Positions 50,545 through 60,264 of a DNA stretch of 64,000 nucleotides are shown piece after piece (position 1 is the stretch's first letter; each line of letters starts with the position of its first letter). The notes beneath the pieces are model-generated. The model saw only the letters and a list, made by a program, of their open reading frames with translations, was not told the origin of the DNA and searched no databases. The translations under genes and the position numbers were made by a program. Location of the stretch: the NCBI RefSeq assembly GCF_000807775.2, contig NZ_CP047385.1, positions 4,650,001 to 4,714,000 on the forward strand, written 5' to 3'. This stretch comes from Pandoraea fibrosis. GTDB lineage: Bacteria > Pseudomonadota > Gammaproteobacteria > Burkholderiales > Burkholderiaceae.

Positions 50545-51993
50545 TTAGGGCATGACCGGCGGATGGTAAGTCAACGTTTGCGCCAACAGCCACAACATGA
50601 CGATCACCACGGGAAAGTGCACCAGTAGTTGCGTGAACGTGTAACCCACCACGTCGCGAGCGCGCAGACCGAGCACGCCGAGCAGCGGCAGCATCCAGAA
50701 CGGATTGATCAGATTCGGCAGTGCTTCGGCGGCGTTGTACACCGTCACCGCCCATCCCAGATGCACCTGCAGATCGTTGGCGGCTTGCATGACGTAAGGC
50801 GCTTCGATGATCCACTTGCCTCCGCCCGACGGCACGAAGAAGCCCAGCACGGCCGAGTACACGCCCATCACGCCGGGGAAGGACGACTGCGACGAGATCG
50901 CCACGAAGAAGCTCGACAGATGATGCGAAAGCGTCTGCCCATCGATACCGGGCGCTTTGGTCAGCAGATAGGCGATGCCGCCGTACAGCGGGAACTGGAT
51001 CAACACGCCCGCCACCGAAGGCACCGACTTCGCAATGGCATCGAGAAAGCGGCGCGGACGCCAGTTGAGCAGCATGCCGAGCATCAGGAACACGAAGTTG
51101 TAGGTGTTCAGGTTCGAGATCGCCAGCAATGGGTCTTTCGTGGTGAACTCGTGCCCGATCCAGAGCACGCCGAGCGCCACGATCAGCACCGTGACGATCG
51201 GGCTGTACTCGAGCCAATCGCCCGGGCGCTGCGGCCTGGCATAGGTCTTCGTGGTGTCGTCGAGCGAGACGCCAAGGTCGGCAGCCACCGTCGCACGGGC
51301 GTCACGCGGTGCCGAAAAATACGCCAGCAACACGGACACCACGGTCAGCACGGCGGCAATCGCCATCGACTGCGGGAGGAAGATGGTGTCGGAGAACGGA
51401 ATCACCCCGGTGATCTCGACCAGCGCCTTCGGCAGACTCGCCGGATTAGCCTGTAACTGCGCAGCCGACGAACTCAGGCCCAGCGCCCACGTTGCTCCCA
51501 TGCCCAGATATGCTGCCGCCCCGCCGGCACGGTAATCCATGCGGATGTCCTCGCGTCGCGCAATTGCCCGTACCAGCAACCCACAGAACACCAGACTGAT
51601 GGCCCAGTTGAACAGCGAGAGCACGATGCTTACGAACGCCACGTAGGCCACGGCGCTGCGACCGCTGCGCGGCAAGGCCGCCATCTTGCGGATCAGCAAC
51701 GCCGCCGGGGGCGAGACCGCCACCACATAGCCCGAGATGGCCACGATGGCCATTTGCATCGTGAATGGAATCAGACTCCAGAAGCCGTCGCCGAATGCCA
51801 CGCCCACTTTGACGGCCGGCACACCGATAGCCAGCGCGCCGCCCGCGCATACAATGACCGCCAGCGCGGCGAAGAGATATGCGTCGGGAAACCAGCGTTC
51901 GGACCAACGGGTGACCGACGCCGCCAGACGCTCCAGAAGACCGCCGTCTTGCGGCGCCTCCGTCATGCTCGATAGTGAAGTTCCCGGTTTCAT
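50545..51993 (-). CDS. Short-chain fatty acid transporter, AtoE family
   Basis: 482 residues and about 12 membrane helices. It carries the family stretches NWAISLVFCGLLVRAIARR, YLGMGATWALGLSSSAAQLQ (core GLSSSAAQL), GVMGVYSAVLGFFVPSGGGKW and NPFWMLPLLGVLGLRARDVVG (core NPFWMLPLL). AtoE proteins take up short-chain fatty acids. ATG 51993 is supported by AAGGGA upstream; a second Met at 51966 lacks a ribosome-binding site. It is 119 bp downstream of the ornithine-cyclodeaminase-like gene on the same strand, so it may be the last gene of the oxidoreductase operon. Confidence 0.9.
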   Translation of the reverse strand: MKPGTSLSSMTEAPQDGGLLERLAASVTRWSERWFPDAYLFAALAVIVCAGGALAIGVPAVKVGVAFGDGFWSLIPFTMQMAIVAISGYVVAVSPPAALLIRKMAALPRSGRSAVAYVAFVSIVLSLFNWAISLVFCGLLVRAIARREDIRMDYRAGGAAAYLGMGATWALGLSSSAAQLQANPASLPKALVEITGVIPFSDTIFLPQSMAIAAVLTVVSVLLAYFSAPRDARATVAADLGVSLDDTTKTYARPQRPGDWLEYSPIVTVLIVALGVLWIGHEFTTKDPLLAISNLNTYNFVFLMLGMLLNWRPRRFLDAIAKSVPSVAGVLIQFPLYGGIAYLLTKAPGIDGQTLSHHLSSFFVAISSQSSFPGVMGVYSAVLGFFVPSGGGKWIIEAPYVMQAANDLQVHLGWAVTVYNAAEALPNLINPFWMLPLLGVLGLRARDVVGYTFTQLLVHFPVVIVMLWLLAQTLTYHPPVMP

Positions 51994-52112
51994 GCTCTGC
52001 GTTCCCTTATGTGTGTATTGATCGGCGACGCTGCGTCACATACTGCCCGCCCCGTGTTCCCGTGTTGTCCCCCGCCACCACCTTCCCCGTGTCACGCCTT
52101 ACGTTGACGCTG

Positions 52113-53057
52113 TCAGGCGGGCTGCGTTGCCTGCCAGACGAGTCTGGCCGCCGCCAGATCTTCCAATGCCGTGCCCACGGCTTTGAACACCGTCCGCTCG
52201 CTGGCGCTTTCGCGACGCAAACGTCCCGCGCGACACAGATCGGCCAGCGTGCCGCGCACGTCCTGCGCCGAGAACACACCGCGTGACATCGGACCGAGCA
52301 GTTCGCCCGATTTCGCCAGAGCTTCTTCGGTATCGACGAACAACGATGCGCCTGCGAAGCACGTGTCACTTGCCTCGCGCATCTGCGGCGTGAAACTGCC
52401 GATCAGATCCAGATGCACGCCCGGTGCAAGCCATTCGCCCTGCACCACCGGCTCGGTGGCGAGGGTCGCACAGGTGACGATGTCGGCCGCTTCGACAGCC
52501 GCTTCGGCGCTGTCACGAGCGACGGCGTCGAAACCCTGCTCCTGGAGGTGCTCGACCAGACGCCCGGCGGCCCGCGCGTCGCGATCCCAGACGCTCACGC
52601 GCGTGATCGAACGCACGGCACGGTACGCCAGCGGCACCAGCGACCCGACACGCCCTGCGCCAAGCAGCGCGAGGTGTGAAGCCTCTTCACGCGCCAGATA
52701 CGAGGCGGCCAGCGCCGAGGCGGCCGCCGTGCGGCGCGACGTGATCTCGTTGCCGTCCATCTGCGCGAGCGGCACACCGCTCGTCGCGTCGTAGAGCAGA
52801 TAGGTCGAATGCAGCCCCGGCACGCCACGCTGCGCGTTGGCCGGCGCAATGTTCACCGTCTTGATCCCCATCAGGCCGCCCGGCTGCCAGGCCGGCATGA
52901 TCAGCACGGTCATCGCGGCCTGCGTGTCCGGTTCCGGAATGACGTGCGTGTGGCGCAACGGCACTTCGCAACCCGCTACGAACATGGTGCGCAACGCGTC
53001 CAGCAACGGGCCGAACGCCAGTGCATCGCGGGTGGCGGCAGCGTCGATGATTTTCAT
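52113..53057 (-). CDS. Ornithine cyclodeaminase/mu-crystallin family protein
   Basis: 314 residues. The NAD-binding Rossmann motif is ALLGAGRVGSLVPLAY (about 130-146) and the dimer/substrate half has GGLMGIKTVNIAPANAQRGVPGL with the substrate-contact Lys. The end reads VFKAVGTALEDLAAARLVW, standard for the family. Reactions in this family include ornithine cyclodeamination, L-alanine dehydrogenation and ketimine reduction; the substrate is not evident. GAGAGGAACC lies upstream of the ATG. It is 34 bp after the molybdopterin oxidoreductase gene, so both are one transcript. Confidence 0.88.
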   Translation of the reverse strand: MKIIDAAATRDALAFGPLLDALRTMFVAGCEVPLRHTHVIPEPDTQAAMTVLIMPAWQPGGLMGIKTVNIAPANAQRGVPGLHSTYLLYDATSGVPLAQMDGNEITSRRTAAASALAASYLAREEASHLALLGAGRVGSLVPLAYRAVRSITRVSVWDRDARAAGRLVEHLQEQGFDAVARDSAEAAVEAADIVTCATLATEPVVQGEWLAPGVHLDLIGSFTPQMREASDTCFAGASLFVDTEEALAKSGELLGPMSRGVFSAQDVRGTLADLCRAGRLRRESASERTVFKAVGTALEDLAAARLVWQATQPA

Positions 53058-53091
53058 GAACTAGGTTCCTCTCTGAAGTGGGATGGAAATC

Positions 53092-56000
53092 TCAGGCGTC
53101 GATCACGACGGCTTCGCGCGGTACGGCCTGACACGCCAGACACATGCCCGGCTCGTCGAGCGCCACATCGGTCATGTGATCGACCTCGCCGGACAGCACG
53201 CGAACCGCGCAGCTCTCGCATTGCCCGACGCGGCAGCCGCTGGGCAACGTTAGCCCCAACGACTCAGCAAACGACAGCAGGCTGCCGTGCGAGGCGGTCC
53301 AGACGGCTTCGCGTCCCGACCGGGCGAACGTCACCGGCCATGCCGCATTGGCATCGACACGCGGCGCGCGGGGCGAGCGAAACGCCTCCTTGAATATGTC
53401 GAACGCAGGCACGCCACGGGTGACAAGTCCGTCCGTCACGGCCGCCATCATCGGCTCCGGACCGCACAGGTAGAAGCGTGCGCGGCGTGCGATCAGGTCG
53501 TCGGACACCACAGCGGCAGACAGCCGTTGCGCAGATGCGTAATCGCGGCCAAGCACGTCGGTCTCGCGTGGAGCGTCGTAATAATTGACGATGTGCACGT
53601 CGGGCAGCCGCTGCGCGAGCGCCGCCAGTCTTGCCTGAAACGCGTGCGTGGCGCCGTTGCGGTTGGCATAGTGCAACCACACCTCGGGGGTCTGCGCCGT
53701 CCCCCGATCCGCTTGCTCCGCCAGCGACTCGAGATAGCAGAGAAAGGGCGTGATGCCGATACCGCCCGCGAAGCAGACCACTGGCTGACGCGTTTGCAGC
53801 GGCAGAACGAAGCGTCCCGACGGCGCGCCCAGTTCGATGACGTCGCCCACACGAGCACCGGTGTTAAGCCAACTGGAAACCACTCCCTCGAACGCCTCGC
53901 CCTCGCGAGTGCGCCCCTGTTGATGCCGCACAGCAATGCGATAGCCGCGACGCTCGCGCGCATTGGCCGGCGCCGTGAGCGAATAGGCGCGTGTCACGGG
54001 CTGCGCGTGGCCCGGAATCGGCACGCGCACGCTCACGTGCTGTCCCGCCAGATAGTCGGGCAAGCCCACATCGTCGAGCGGCTCGAGTGCGATGGCGCGC
54101 ACCCCGTCGGCCACGGCGTGGAGTTCGGCAATGCGAAAGCGCGCCAGTCCGTGCCACGGGCGACGGGCCGGATCGCTCGCCGCGTCGCGCGAGATGTCAC
54201 AACGCAATGAGCGTAACGGCGACGATCCGCTGATCGGATCGATCTCCTGCGTCGTCGCCAGTGCGTTGTAGTTGCTCGACGGCTCACCCGCCATGGCGTA
54301 GCCGCGACGGCCCACGCTGTCGCATGCCTGCCACCAGCCATACTCCGCGAGCAATACATCGGCGCCGAGGCCCGCGTCGAACGCGGCACGAAAGCGTGCG
54401 ACACCTGCCGGCGTCATCACCCTCACCCAGTCGCCTTCTGCGATGCCCTTCTGTGCTGCCAGCGACGGATGCAGATGCACCAACGGATCGGGTGCACGCA
54501 TGCGCAAGCTCGCCAGGCCGCGATGCTGACTGTGGCAGTAGTAGCCATTCTTGGTCGAGCCGAGGACCAGCGGGAAACGCCTGGCCTCGTCTTCGGTCGC
54601 GGCGCGCGCCGCCACATGCACGGGCACCGGCGAATACCCGTGACGTGCGAGCCGTTCGGAGTACAGTTCGACGCGCCGGGTGTCGGTGGCAAACCCGCGC
54701 ACGCCGCCCGCCTCGACACGCGCGTACTTGCGCTCGTACTGCGGCTGCGCACGCGAAATGCCTTCGGGATGCGCACGCAGCGTCTGCACGTCGAGCCCCG
54801 TCGGGGCCAACTGGTGATTCCAACCCGCTTCGAGACTGCCGCCGAAGAAGGCGTCGCCCATCCCCAGACGCACGGCGAGATCGAACACGATGTCGTTGTC
54901 GCTGCGCGATTCGCCGCGCGGCGACACCATACGCTGACGCAGTTGAATCAGCGCATCGGCCCGGTCGTCGATCTCGAAACCGGCACGTAATCCTTCACGC
55001 TCCCAGGGCGTATTCACTGGCAGCACGATATCGGCATAACGTGCCGACGGCGTCTCGAACAAATCGCAGTGGACATGGAATTCAAGCGCTTCGAGTGCGT
55101 TGCGCGCCATCTCGTAGTCGGCCTGCGACGCAAGCACATTGGTGCCGAAGCAGAACAGCGCTCGCACGCGGTAGGGATCACCCTCGAGAATCGCACGGTA
55201 AGTATCGCGCGCCGTCACCCAGCCTCGCGCTGGCGGCCCCAGGGGACGCGCATCGATACCCAGCGCCCGCGCTTGCTGCTCGGGACTCAGCAGATCGTGC
55301 TGGCTCACGGCGTTCACAGGTTGACGTGTCATGACGCGATTGCCGCCGCGCCGGTCGAAGCTGCCCGTCAGCGCATAGAGCACAGCGATGGCGCGTTCGA
55401 TTTGCGTGGCGTTCGCATGCTGCGCCACACCGGACCACGCGTGATAAGCCACACGTTGGGCGCCCGTAAAGAGGTCCGCCGCGGCATCGAGTTGTGCCGG
55501 CGAAACGCCGCACAACTCACTCACCGTCACCGGATCGTATTCGGCCAGTCCTTCGCACAGACGATCGAACGCCGGGCGGCAGACGATGCGCGAACCGTCA
55601 TCGGCCTTCACGGCAAATTCGCCGCGCAACGCGGCGTGATTGGCGGCGTCGCGGCTTAGCGCCTGCGTCGTGTCGTAGGTCTGAGGTGCACTGTTGACCT
55701 CGTCCCAGATCACAAAGGCATCGGGCACCGCACAGGTCGCCGACGTCGTCAGGTCTCTCGCCCGCAGGAAAAGGCCATTGTCGTTACGTACCAGCAATGG
55801 GGCATTGGTCCACCGGCGCACGAAGGTCTCGTCATAACGGCCGGTGTCGATCAGCCGGCGGGCGAGACCGAGTGCCAATGCCGCATCGGTGCCGGGTCGC
55901 ACCGGTAGCCACGCGTCGGCGTCGGCGGCGAGCGGCGTCTTGCGCGGGTCGACCACGAGCAGCTTCGCGCCCCGGCCACGTCCGCGTCCGATGGCGTTGG

Positions 56001-56553
56001 CCTGACTCAGCCATGTGCTCGTCGGATTGTGGCCCCAGAGCATGATCACGTCCGCCTGTGCGTAGTCGGCCGTCGGCATGCCGCAACCGAACGTGAAGGC
56101 GTGCGCGAAGTCCTTGTGCCAGTTACAGATTTCCGTGGCATAGACAGTGTTCGGGCTGCCGAACACCCGGATGAAACGCTCGATCCAGTCGATGCTGTCG
56201 GACAGTGGCGTACCGCTCGGCGTCGTCACACCGAAGGCCACGGCATGTGCCCCGCTTTCGCGACGGATGTCGCCCAGTCGCGTGGCAATCTCGGTCAGGG
56301 CTTCGTCCCACGAGATACGTTCCCAGCCGGGATCGTCCGCCCCTTTGGGCGCTGTCCGGCGCAACGGCGTGGTCAGCCGGTCGGGGTGATGCACCAGTTC
56401 CGGTGCAGCCTTCCCCTTGCGGCACATGGCAGCGCCGTTCGGATGCGACGGATCGGGTTCGACCGCAATCAGTGCATCGTTTTCCACGCGATTGAGCGTG
56501 CCGCAGCGGGATCTGCACAACGTACAGAACCCGGGCTTGACCTCCTGAACCAT
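53092..56553 (-). CDS. Molybdopterin oxidoreductase fused to FNR/2Fe-2S reductase, 1,153 aa
   Basis: N-terminal 4Fe-4S site Cys10, Cys13, Cys17 and Cys44. The molybdopterin domain follows, with a probable Mo-ligand Cys143 in ATEICNWHKDF and GHNPTSTW, and a molydopterin-binding domain at about 640-775. From ~800 a phthalate-dioxygenase-reductase-type module begins: flavin motif RAYSLTAP (855-862), NAD motif CFAGGIGITPFL (927-938), and a plant-type 2Fe-2S centre with Cys1107, Cys1112, Cys1115 and Cys1138/1141. The chain can thus pass electrons from NAD(P)H to Mo or back. No Tat signal, so cytoplasmic. Related to assimilatory nitrate reductase/formate dehydrogenase folds; substrate unknown. First gene of a likely operon with the cyclodeaminase-like gene and atoE, divergent from a LysR gene. 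Confidence 0.9.
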   Translation of the reverse strand: MVQEVKPGFCTLCRSRCGTLNRVENDALIAVEPDPSHPNGAAMCRKGKAAPELVHHPDRLTTPLRRTAPKGADDPGWERISWDEALTEIATRLGDIRRESGAHAVAFGVTTPSGTPLSDSIDWIERFIRVFGSPNTVYATEICNWHKDFAHAFTFGCGMPTADYAQADVIMLWGHNPTSTWLSQANAIGRGRGRGAKLLVVDPRKTPLAADADAWLPVRPGTDAALALGLARRLIDTGRYDETFVRRWTNAPLLVRNDNGLFLRARDLTTSATCAVPDAFVIWDEVNSAPQTYDTTQALSRDAANHAALRGEFAVKADDGSRIVCRPAFDRLCEGLAEYDPVTVSELCGVSPAQLDAAADLFTGAQRVAYHAWSGVAQHANATQIERAIAVLYALTGSFDRRGGNRVMTRQPVNAVSQHDLLSPEQQARALGIDARPLGPPARGWVTARDTYRAILEGDPYRVRALFCFGTNVLASQADYEMARNALEALEFHVHCDLFETPSARYADIVLPVNTPWEREGLRAGFEIDDRADALIQLRQRMVSPRGESRSDNDIVFDLAVRLGMGDAFFGGSLEAGWNHQLAPTGLDVQTLRAHPEGISRAQPQYERKYARVEAGGVRGFATDTRRVELYSERLARHGYSPVPVHVAARAATEDEARRFPLVLGSTKNGYYCHSQHRGLASLRMRAPDPLVHLHPSLAAQKGIAEGDWVRVMTPAGVARFRAAFDAGLGADVLLAEYGWWQACDSVGRRGYAMAGEPSSNYNALATTQEIDPISGSSPLRSLRCDISRDAASDPARRPWHGLARFRIAELHAVADGVRAIALEPLDDVGLPDYLAGQHVSVRVPIPGHAQPVTRAYSLTAPANARERRGYRIAVRHQQGRTREGEAFEGVVSSWLNTGARVGDVIELGAPSGRFVLPLQTRQPVVCFAGGIGITPFLCYLESLAEQADRGTAQTPEVWLHYANRNGATHAFQARLAALAQRLPDVHIVNYYDAPRETDVLGRDYASAQRLSAAVVSDDLIARRARFYLCGPEPMMAAVTDGLVTRGVPAFDIFKEAFRSPRAPRVDANAAWPVTFARSGREAVWTASHGSLLSFAESLGLTLPSGCRVGQCESCAVRVLSGEVDHMTDVALDEPGMCLACQAVPREAVVIDA

Positions 56554-56651
56554 GTCCCGTGCATCTCTATAGGTATCGAGATTCCGATGCTATACAGCCG
56601 CTCGTTTTATTACTAATATAAAAAATATACTTTGCAATATTGATTTTTTAA
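56554..56651. promoter_or_regulatory. Divergent promoter region of the oxidoreductase and LysR genes
   Basis: 98 bp with a very AT-rich core (56608-56651), including TAATATAAAAAATATA and CAATATTGATT. A LysR box and both promoters must fit here. AATATTGAT also occurs in the palindrome at 47060. No exact T-N11-A dyad stands out among many AT matches. Confidence 0.5.
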
Positions 56652-57578
56652 ATGAAGCCAACCCTGCGTCAGATCGAGTATTTCGTGGCCGTGGCCGAGA
56701 CCGGGCAGGTCATGCGGGCCGCCGAACGGTGCAGTGCGTCGCAGTCATCGCTGACGATCGCGTTGCAGAATCTGGAGGTGATTGTGGGCGCGCCGTTGTT
56801 CGTCCGGCACGCGAAAGGACTGCGGCCGACCGAGGCCGGCGAACGGTTTCTGCGGCATGCGTATCGCATTTTGAACGCCACCGACGATGCCCTTCACGAA
56901 GCGCGCACCTTGCCGGACGATGCGGGCGGGCGTCTGCGGCTTGCCGTCACCGAGACGATTTCCGCCTATCTGTTGCCTTCGGTGGCGAGCACCTTGTCGA
57001 AGCGCTTTCCGAACGTCGAACTCACCCTGATCGAGGGCGACCGTGAGGCCGTGGAAACGGCGGTGCTCGCGGGCGACGTCGATCTGGCGCTGTTGCTGGT
57101 GTCCAATGTAGTGGCCGACGGACTCGTCTCGCATACGCTGCTGCGCTCAACGCGCCGTCTCTGGACCAATCCCGGACACCCGTTGCTCGACAAGGCGAGC
57201 GTCACACTCGACGACGTGCGCGGCCAGCGCTTCCTGCTACTCGATATGGACGAACACGTGCAGACCGTCGAGCGCTATTGGCATGCGGCGCACGTCGAAC
57301 CGGTCGTGCATTTCCGCACGCGCTCCATCGAGTCGATTCGCAGTCTGGTCGCGCAGGGATATGGCGTGTCGATTCTTTCGGATCTCGTCTATCGCCCCTG
57401 GTCGATCGATGGTGGACGAATCTTGCGGCGGGATCTGAGCACGGGCGTGCCCTCGATGGATGTGGGGCTCGTGTGGGCGGAGCGACGTCCGCCTGAAGGA
57501 TTGACCGAGCGCATCGTCAGCGCGTTGCGCTCGCTCATCCGCGAAATTAACGATCGCGGTCATATGGGTGTCGAGTGA
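56652..57578 (+). CDS. LysR-family transcriptional regulator
   Basis: 308 residues. Winged helix 1-60: LRQIEYFVAVAETGQVMRAAE, SQSSLTIALQNLE, PLFVRHAKGLRPTEAG. The effector domain starts GRLRLAVTETISAYLLPSVAS and has RSIESIRSLVAQGYGVSILSD (core VAQGYGVSIL). It resembles LysR regulators of purine/nitrogen or sulfur-type operons such as Cbl/CynR, but I cannot name it. It is divergent from the 1,153-aa oxidoreductase, its likely target. Confidence 0.9.
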   Translation: MKPTLRQIEYFVAVAETGQVMRAAERCSASQSSLTIALQNLEVIVGAPLFVRHAKGLRPTEAGERFLRHAYRILNATDDALHEARTLPDDAGGRLRLAVTETISAYLLPSVASTLSKRFPNVELTLIEGDREAVETAVLAGDVDLALLLVSNVVADGLVSHTLLRSTRRLWTNPGHPLLDKASVTLDDVRGQRFLLLDMDEHVQTVERYWHAAHVEPVVHFRTRSIESIRSLVAQGYGVSILSDLVYRPWSIDGGRILRRDLSTGVPSMDVGLVWAERRPPEGLTERIVSALRSLIREINDRGHMGVE

Positions 57579-57760
57579 TCGACCGACGTGCGCGCCGCGT
57601 GATGACGCGCGCTCGGACTCCCTCCCCCCGGACATCACGATCGAATCGGCAAGCTGACGTTGCTCTCGGCCAAGACGTTCGCTTAGCGCCATTGGATGGG
57701 GGGTGCTCAATGCCATCGCCATCGGTAAGATGGCACATATTGCGACCCACCCTGAGCGCC

Positions 57761-58486
57761 ATGACACTCGATCCCTCTCTCGCTGCCACCTTCGCACCGA
57801 CCGGCGTGCTGCGTGCCTGCATCAATCTGGGTAACCCCATCCTCGCAGGGCTGGACGCACAGTCCAGACCTTGCGGCATCTCGGTCGCTCTGGCGGCAGC
57901 GCTGGCACAGCGGCTGAACGTGCCCCTCGAACTCATCACGGTCGATGCCGCCGGGAAGTCCGTCGACGTAGTGTCGGCGGGCGGCGCCGATGTCGGCTTC
58001 TTCGCCGTCGATCCGAAACGGGCAGCGACCATTACCTTCACCGCGCCCTACGTGCTGATCGAAGGCTACTACCTCGTGCCCGAGGCGTCCGCCGTGAAGA
58101 CCAACGCGGACGTCGATCAGGTCGGCACGCGTGTGGTGGTCGGCAAAGGCAGCGCATACGACCTCTTCCTCACACGCGAATTGCAACATGCGCAGATTGT
58201 GCGGGCACCGACATCGCCCACCGTCGTGAAGACGTTCCTCGAAGGGGGTTACGAAGTCGCGGCTGGCGTGAAGCAGCAGATCGAAGCCGATATCGCAGGC
58301 ACGCCCGGCTACCGCCTGCTGGGCGAGCGCTTCATGGTGATTCGTCAGGCGATGGGGTTGGCAATCGGGCGTGGGGCGCAGGCCGACGCGTTTCTCGCCG
58401 CCTTCGTCGAAGACATGAAAGCGTCGGGATTCGTGGCCGACGCCCTACGTCGCCATCAGATTTCCGGCGCAGCGGTTGCGCCCTGA
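57761..58486 (+). CDS. Solute-binding-protein-family (SBP_bac_3) protein without signal peptide
   Basis: 241 residues from ATG 57761. Fold features of amino-acid-type binding proteins: GVLRACINLGNPILAG, DVVSAGGADVGFFAVDPKRA, ITFTAPYVLIEGYYLV and RVVVGKGSAYDLFLTREL. No export signal is visible from this start or from a possible one at 57710, so it may be cytoplasmic. Such stand-alone proteins can be sensors or enzymes (cyclohexadienyl dehydratase has this fold). The ribosome-binding sites are weak, so the start is uncertain. It reads the same way as the LysR gene and converges with the sulfurtransferase gene. Confidence 0.72.
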   Translation: MTLDPSLAATFAPTGVLRACINLGNPILAGLDAQSRPCGISVALAAALAQRLNVPLELITVDAAGKSVDVVSAGGADVGFFAVDPKRAATITFTAPYVLIEGYYLVPEASAVKTNADVDQVGTRVVVGKGSAYDLFLTRELQHAQIVRAPTSPTVVKTFLEGGYEVAAGVKQQIEADIAGTPGYRLLGERFMVIRQAMGLAIGRGAQADAFLAAFVEDMKASGFVADALRRHQISGAAVAP

Positions 58487-58506
58487 GTCGTCGACGGTCG
58501 ACGGCG

Positions 58507-59409
58507 TCACTCAACCTGCATCGGCAACTCGGGCGCGCTCCCCCACTCGCCGAGCGAGGCGTCGTAAAGGCGAACGTTCGCATGGCCCAATTTCATCAGG
58601 GCGAACACGACGAGACTGGCAGAGACACCGCCGCCGCAGTAGGCGATGACGGGGGTTTGTTCGTCGATACCGGCCGCGGCGAAGCGTTCGCGCAGTCCGT
58701 CGTCGTCGAGGAAGCGGCCGCTATCGGCGTCGAGCAGGCTCGCCGCCGGAATGTTGATGCTGCCGGGAATGTGGCCGGGCCGCCCCTTGCGCGGTAACTC
58801 TTCGCCACTGTACTGAGAGGGTCGAAGCGCGTTGACCAATCGGGTGAGACGCGTCGGTTCGATGCCCCGCACGACTTGTTCGACGTCGGCGCGGGCGGCG
58901 ACGAAAGGCCGCACCGGCGCGACAGTAAAGTCGCCCCTCGGCACGCTCGCCTCATCGCCCTGCGCCAATGCGCGCCCCTCTGCACGCCAACGCGCCAGAC
59001 CACCATCGAGGACATGCGCGTTGGTAAAACCGTAGACGCGCAACATCCACCAGATCCGCGTTGCCCACCAGATCGAACCGGTGCTGTAGATCACCACGAG
59101 GCTGTCGTCGCCGATGCCCAACGCTTCGACAGCGTCCCGAAATGCCGCGGGCGGCGGCAGCATCAAATGGAACTGATGATCCGGGTCCGAAAGCTGAGCA
59201 TCGATATCGATGAATCGCGCACCGGGAATGTGGCCCGCCTCGAAGGCGGCGCGCTCTGGCTGCACGCGTTGCTTGATGACCGGGTCGACCACCATCGTCG
59301 CGCTGCAGTCGAACACACGTAACGTCGGATCGTCGAGGTGATCGGACAGCCACGCGGTGGAGACGAGAAAGCCGGGCTCAATGCCGGCAGACGATAGGGT
59401 CAGGGACAT
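58507..59409 (-). CDS. Sulfurtransferase, two rhodanese domains
   Basis: 300 residues. The first rhodanese domain (about 15-150) is catalytically dead: its loop reads IYSTGSIWWATR with Ser109 where Cys would be. The second (about 170-295) has the active Cys258 in AYCGGGVSAS. This is the layout of thiosulfate or 3-mercaptopyruvate sulfurtransferases. The loop CGGGVS is unlike either classic CRKGVT (thiosulfate) or CGSGVT (mercaptopyruvate). It is last in the organosulfur operon, 27 bp after the second permease, where it could handle sulfur released from the imported compound. Confidence 0.9.
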   Translation of the reverse strand: MSLTLSSAGIEPGFLVSTAWLSDHLDDPTLRVFDCSATMVVDPVIKQRVQPERAAFEAGHIPGARFIDIDAQLSDPDHQFHLMLPPPAAFRDAVEALGIGDDSLVVIYSTGSIWWATRIWWMLRVYGFTNAHVLDGGLARWRAEGRALAQGDEASVPRGDFTVAPVRPFVAARADVEQVVRGIEPTRLTRLVNALRPSQYSGEELPRKGRPGHIPGSINIPAASLLDADSGRFLDDDGLRERFAAAGIDEQTPVIAYCGGGVSASLVVFALMKLGHANVRLYDASLGEWGSAPELPMQVE

Positions 59410-59436
59410 GCAAAAGCTCCAATTGAGCGACGTGAT

Positions 59437-60264
59437 TCAGGCGTCGGCCCACGCGGCGAAGCGACGCTGCGTCCATGCGATACCGGCATCGGCCAGATAG
59501 CCGACGGCCATCGTGACCAGCACGTAAGCGTAGACCTGCGCCGATTGAAAATAGCGCTGCGCCTGCACGATCGCCTCACCGAGTCCGCCGCCGGTGACCA
59601 TTTCCGCAGTGAACACCGTGATCAGGCCAATGGGCAAGGCGATGCGCACGCCGGAGAGCAGGGCCGGCACCGTCGCCGGCAAGATGATGTAGCGGAACAG
59701 CGCATCGGGACGTGTCCCGAGCGACTGCGCCGCCCAACGCAATTTGGGCGAGACAAGCGAGGCCCCCGACTCTGCGGCAACCATGAACGGAAACACGCAA
59801 GTCGCAAAGACAAGCGCAATCTTCGACAGACTATCCATCCCCAGCCATACCGTGAACACCGGAATCAGCGCGATCTTGGGTAACGGAAAGCCAAACGCCA
59901 CGTAGGGCGACAACAGCCAGCGGCACACACGCGACTCGGCCATCGCGAACCCTAGCGGAATACCGATCACGCCTGCGAGCGCCACACCTGCTACCGCACG
60001 CAGCAGACTGGTGCCGAGCGCCGCCGGAAGCTCTCCGGTCGCGATCAGATGGCCCAGCGTCGCAAACACAACCGAGGGCGCGGGCAGGAAGACTGCGCGC
60101 ACCCACTCATGCACGGTCGCGACTTGCCACGCCAGCAGAATGACAGCCAACGCCAGCCACGGCTGTGCAACGCGGAACCAACGCGCCGCCATCGCACGGC
60201 CAGCACGGCCCTCGCGGGCAGACGCCGGAACGGGACTGTCTTGCAGTTCAAGCGTATCAGCCAT
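59437..60264 (-). CDS. ABC transporter permease, SsuC/TauC-type (second)
   Basis: 275 residues from ATG 60264, about six membrane helices. The EAA-like loop includes WAAQSLGTRPDALFRYIILP (part of AAxSLG---R) and the end is VYAYVLVTMAVGYLADAGI. It belongs to the nitrate/sulfonate/taurine permease family. It starts within the last codons of the first permease gene (8-bp overlap); an upstream ATG at 60282 in the same frame is also possible. The two permeases should form a heterodimer. Confidence 0.85.
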   Translation of the reverse strand: MADTLELQDSPVPASAREGRAGRAMAARWFRVAQPWLALAVILLAWQVATVHEWVRAVFLPAPSVVFATLGHLIATGELPAALGTSLLRAVAGVALAGVIGIPLGFAMAESRVCRWLLSPYVAFGFPLPKIALIPVFTVWLGMDSLSKIALVFATCVFPFMVAAESGASLVSPKLRWAAQSLGTRPDALFRYIILPATVPALLSGVRIALPIGLITVFTAEMVTGGGLGEAIVQAQRYFQSAQVYAYVLVTMAVGYLADAGIAWTQRRFAAWADA

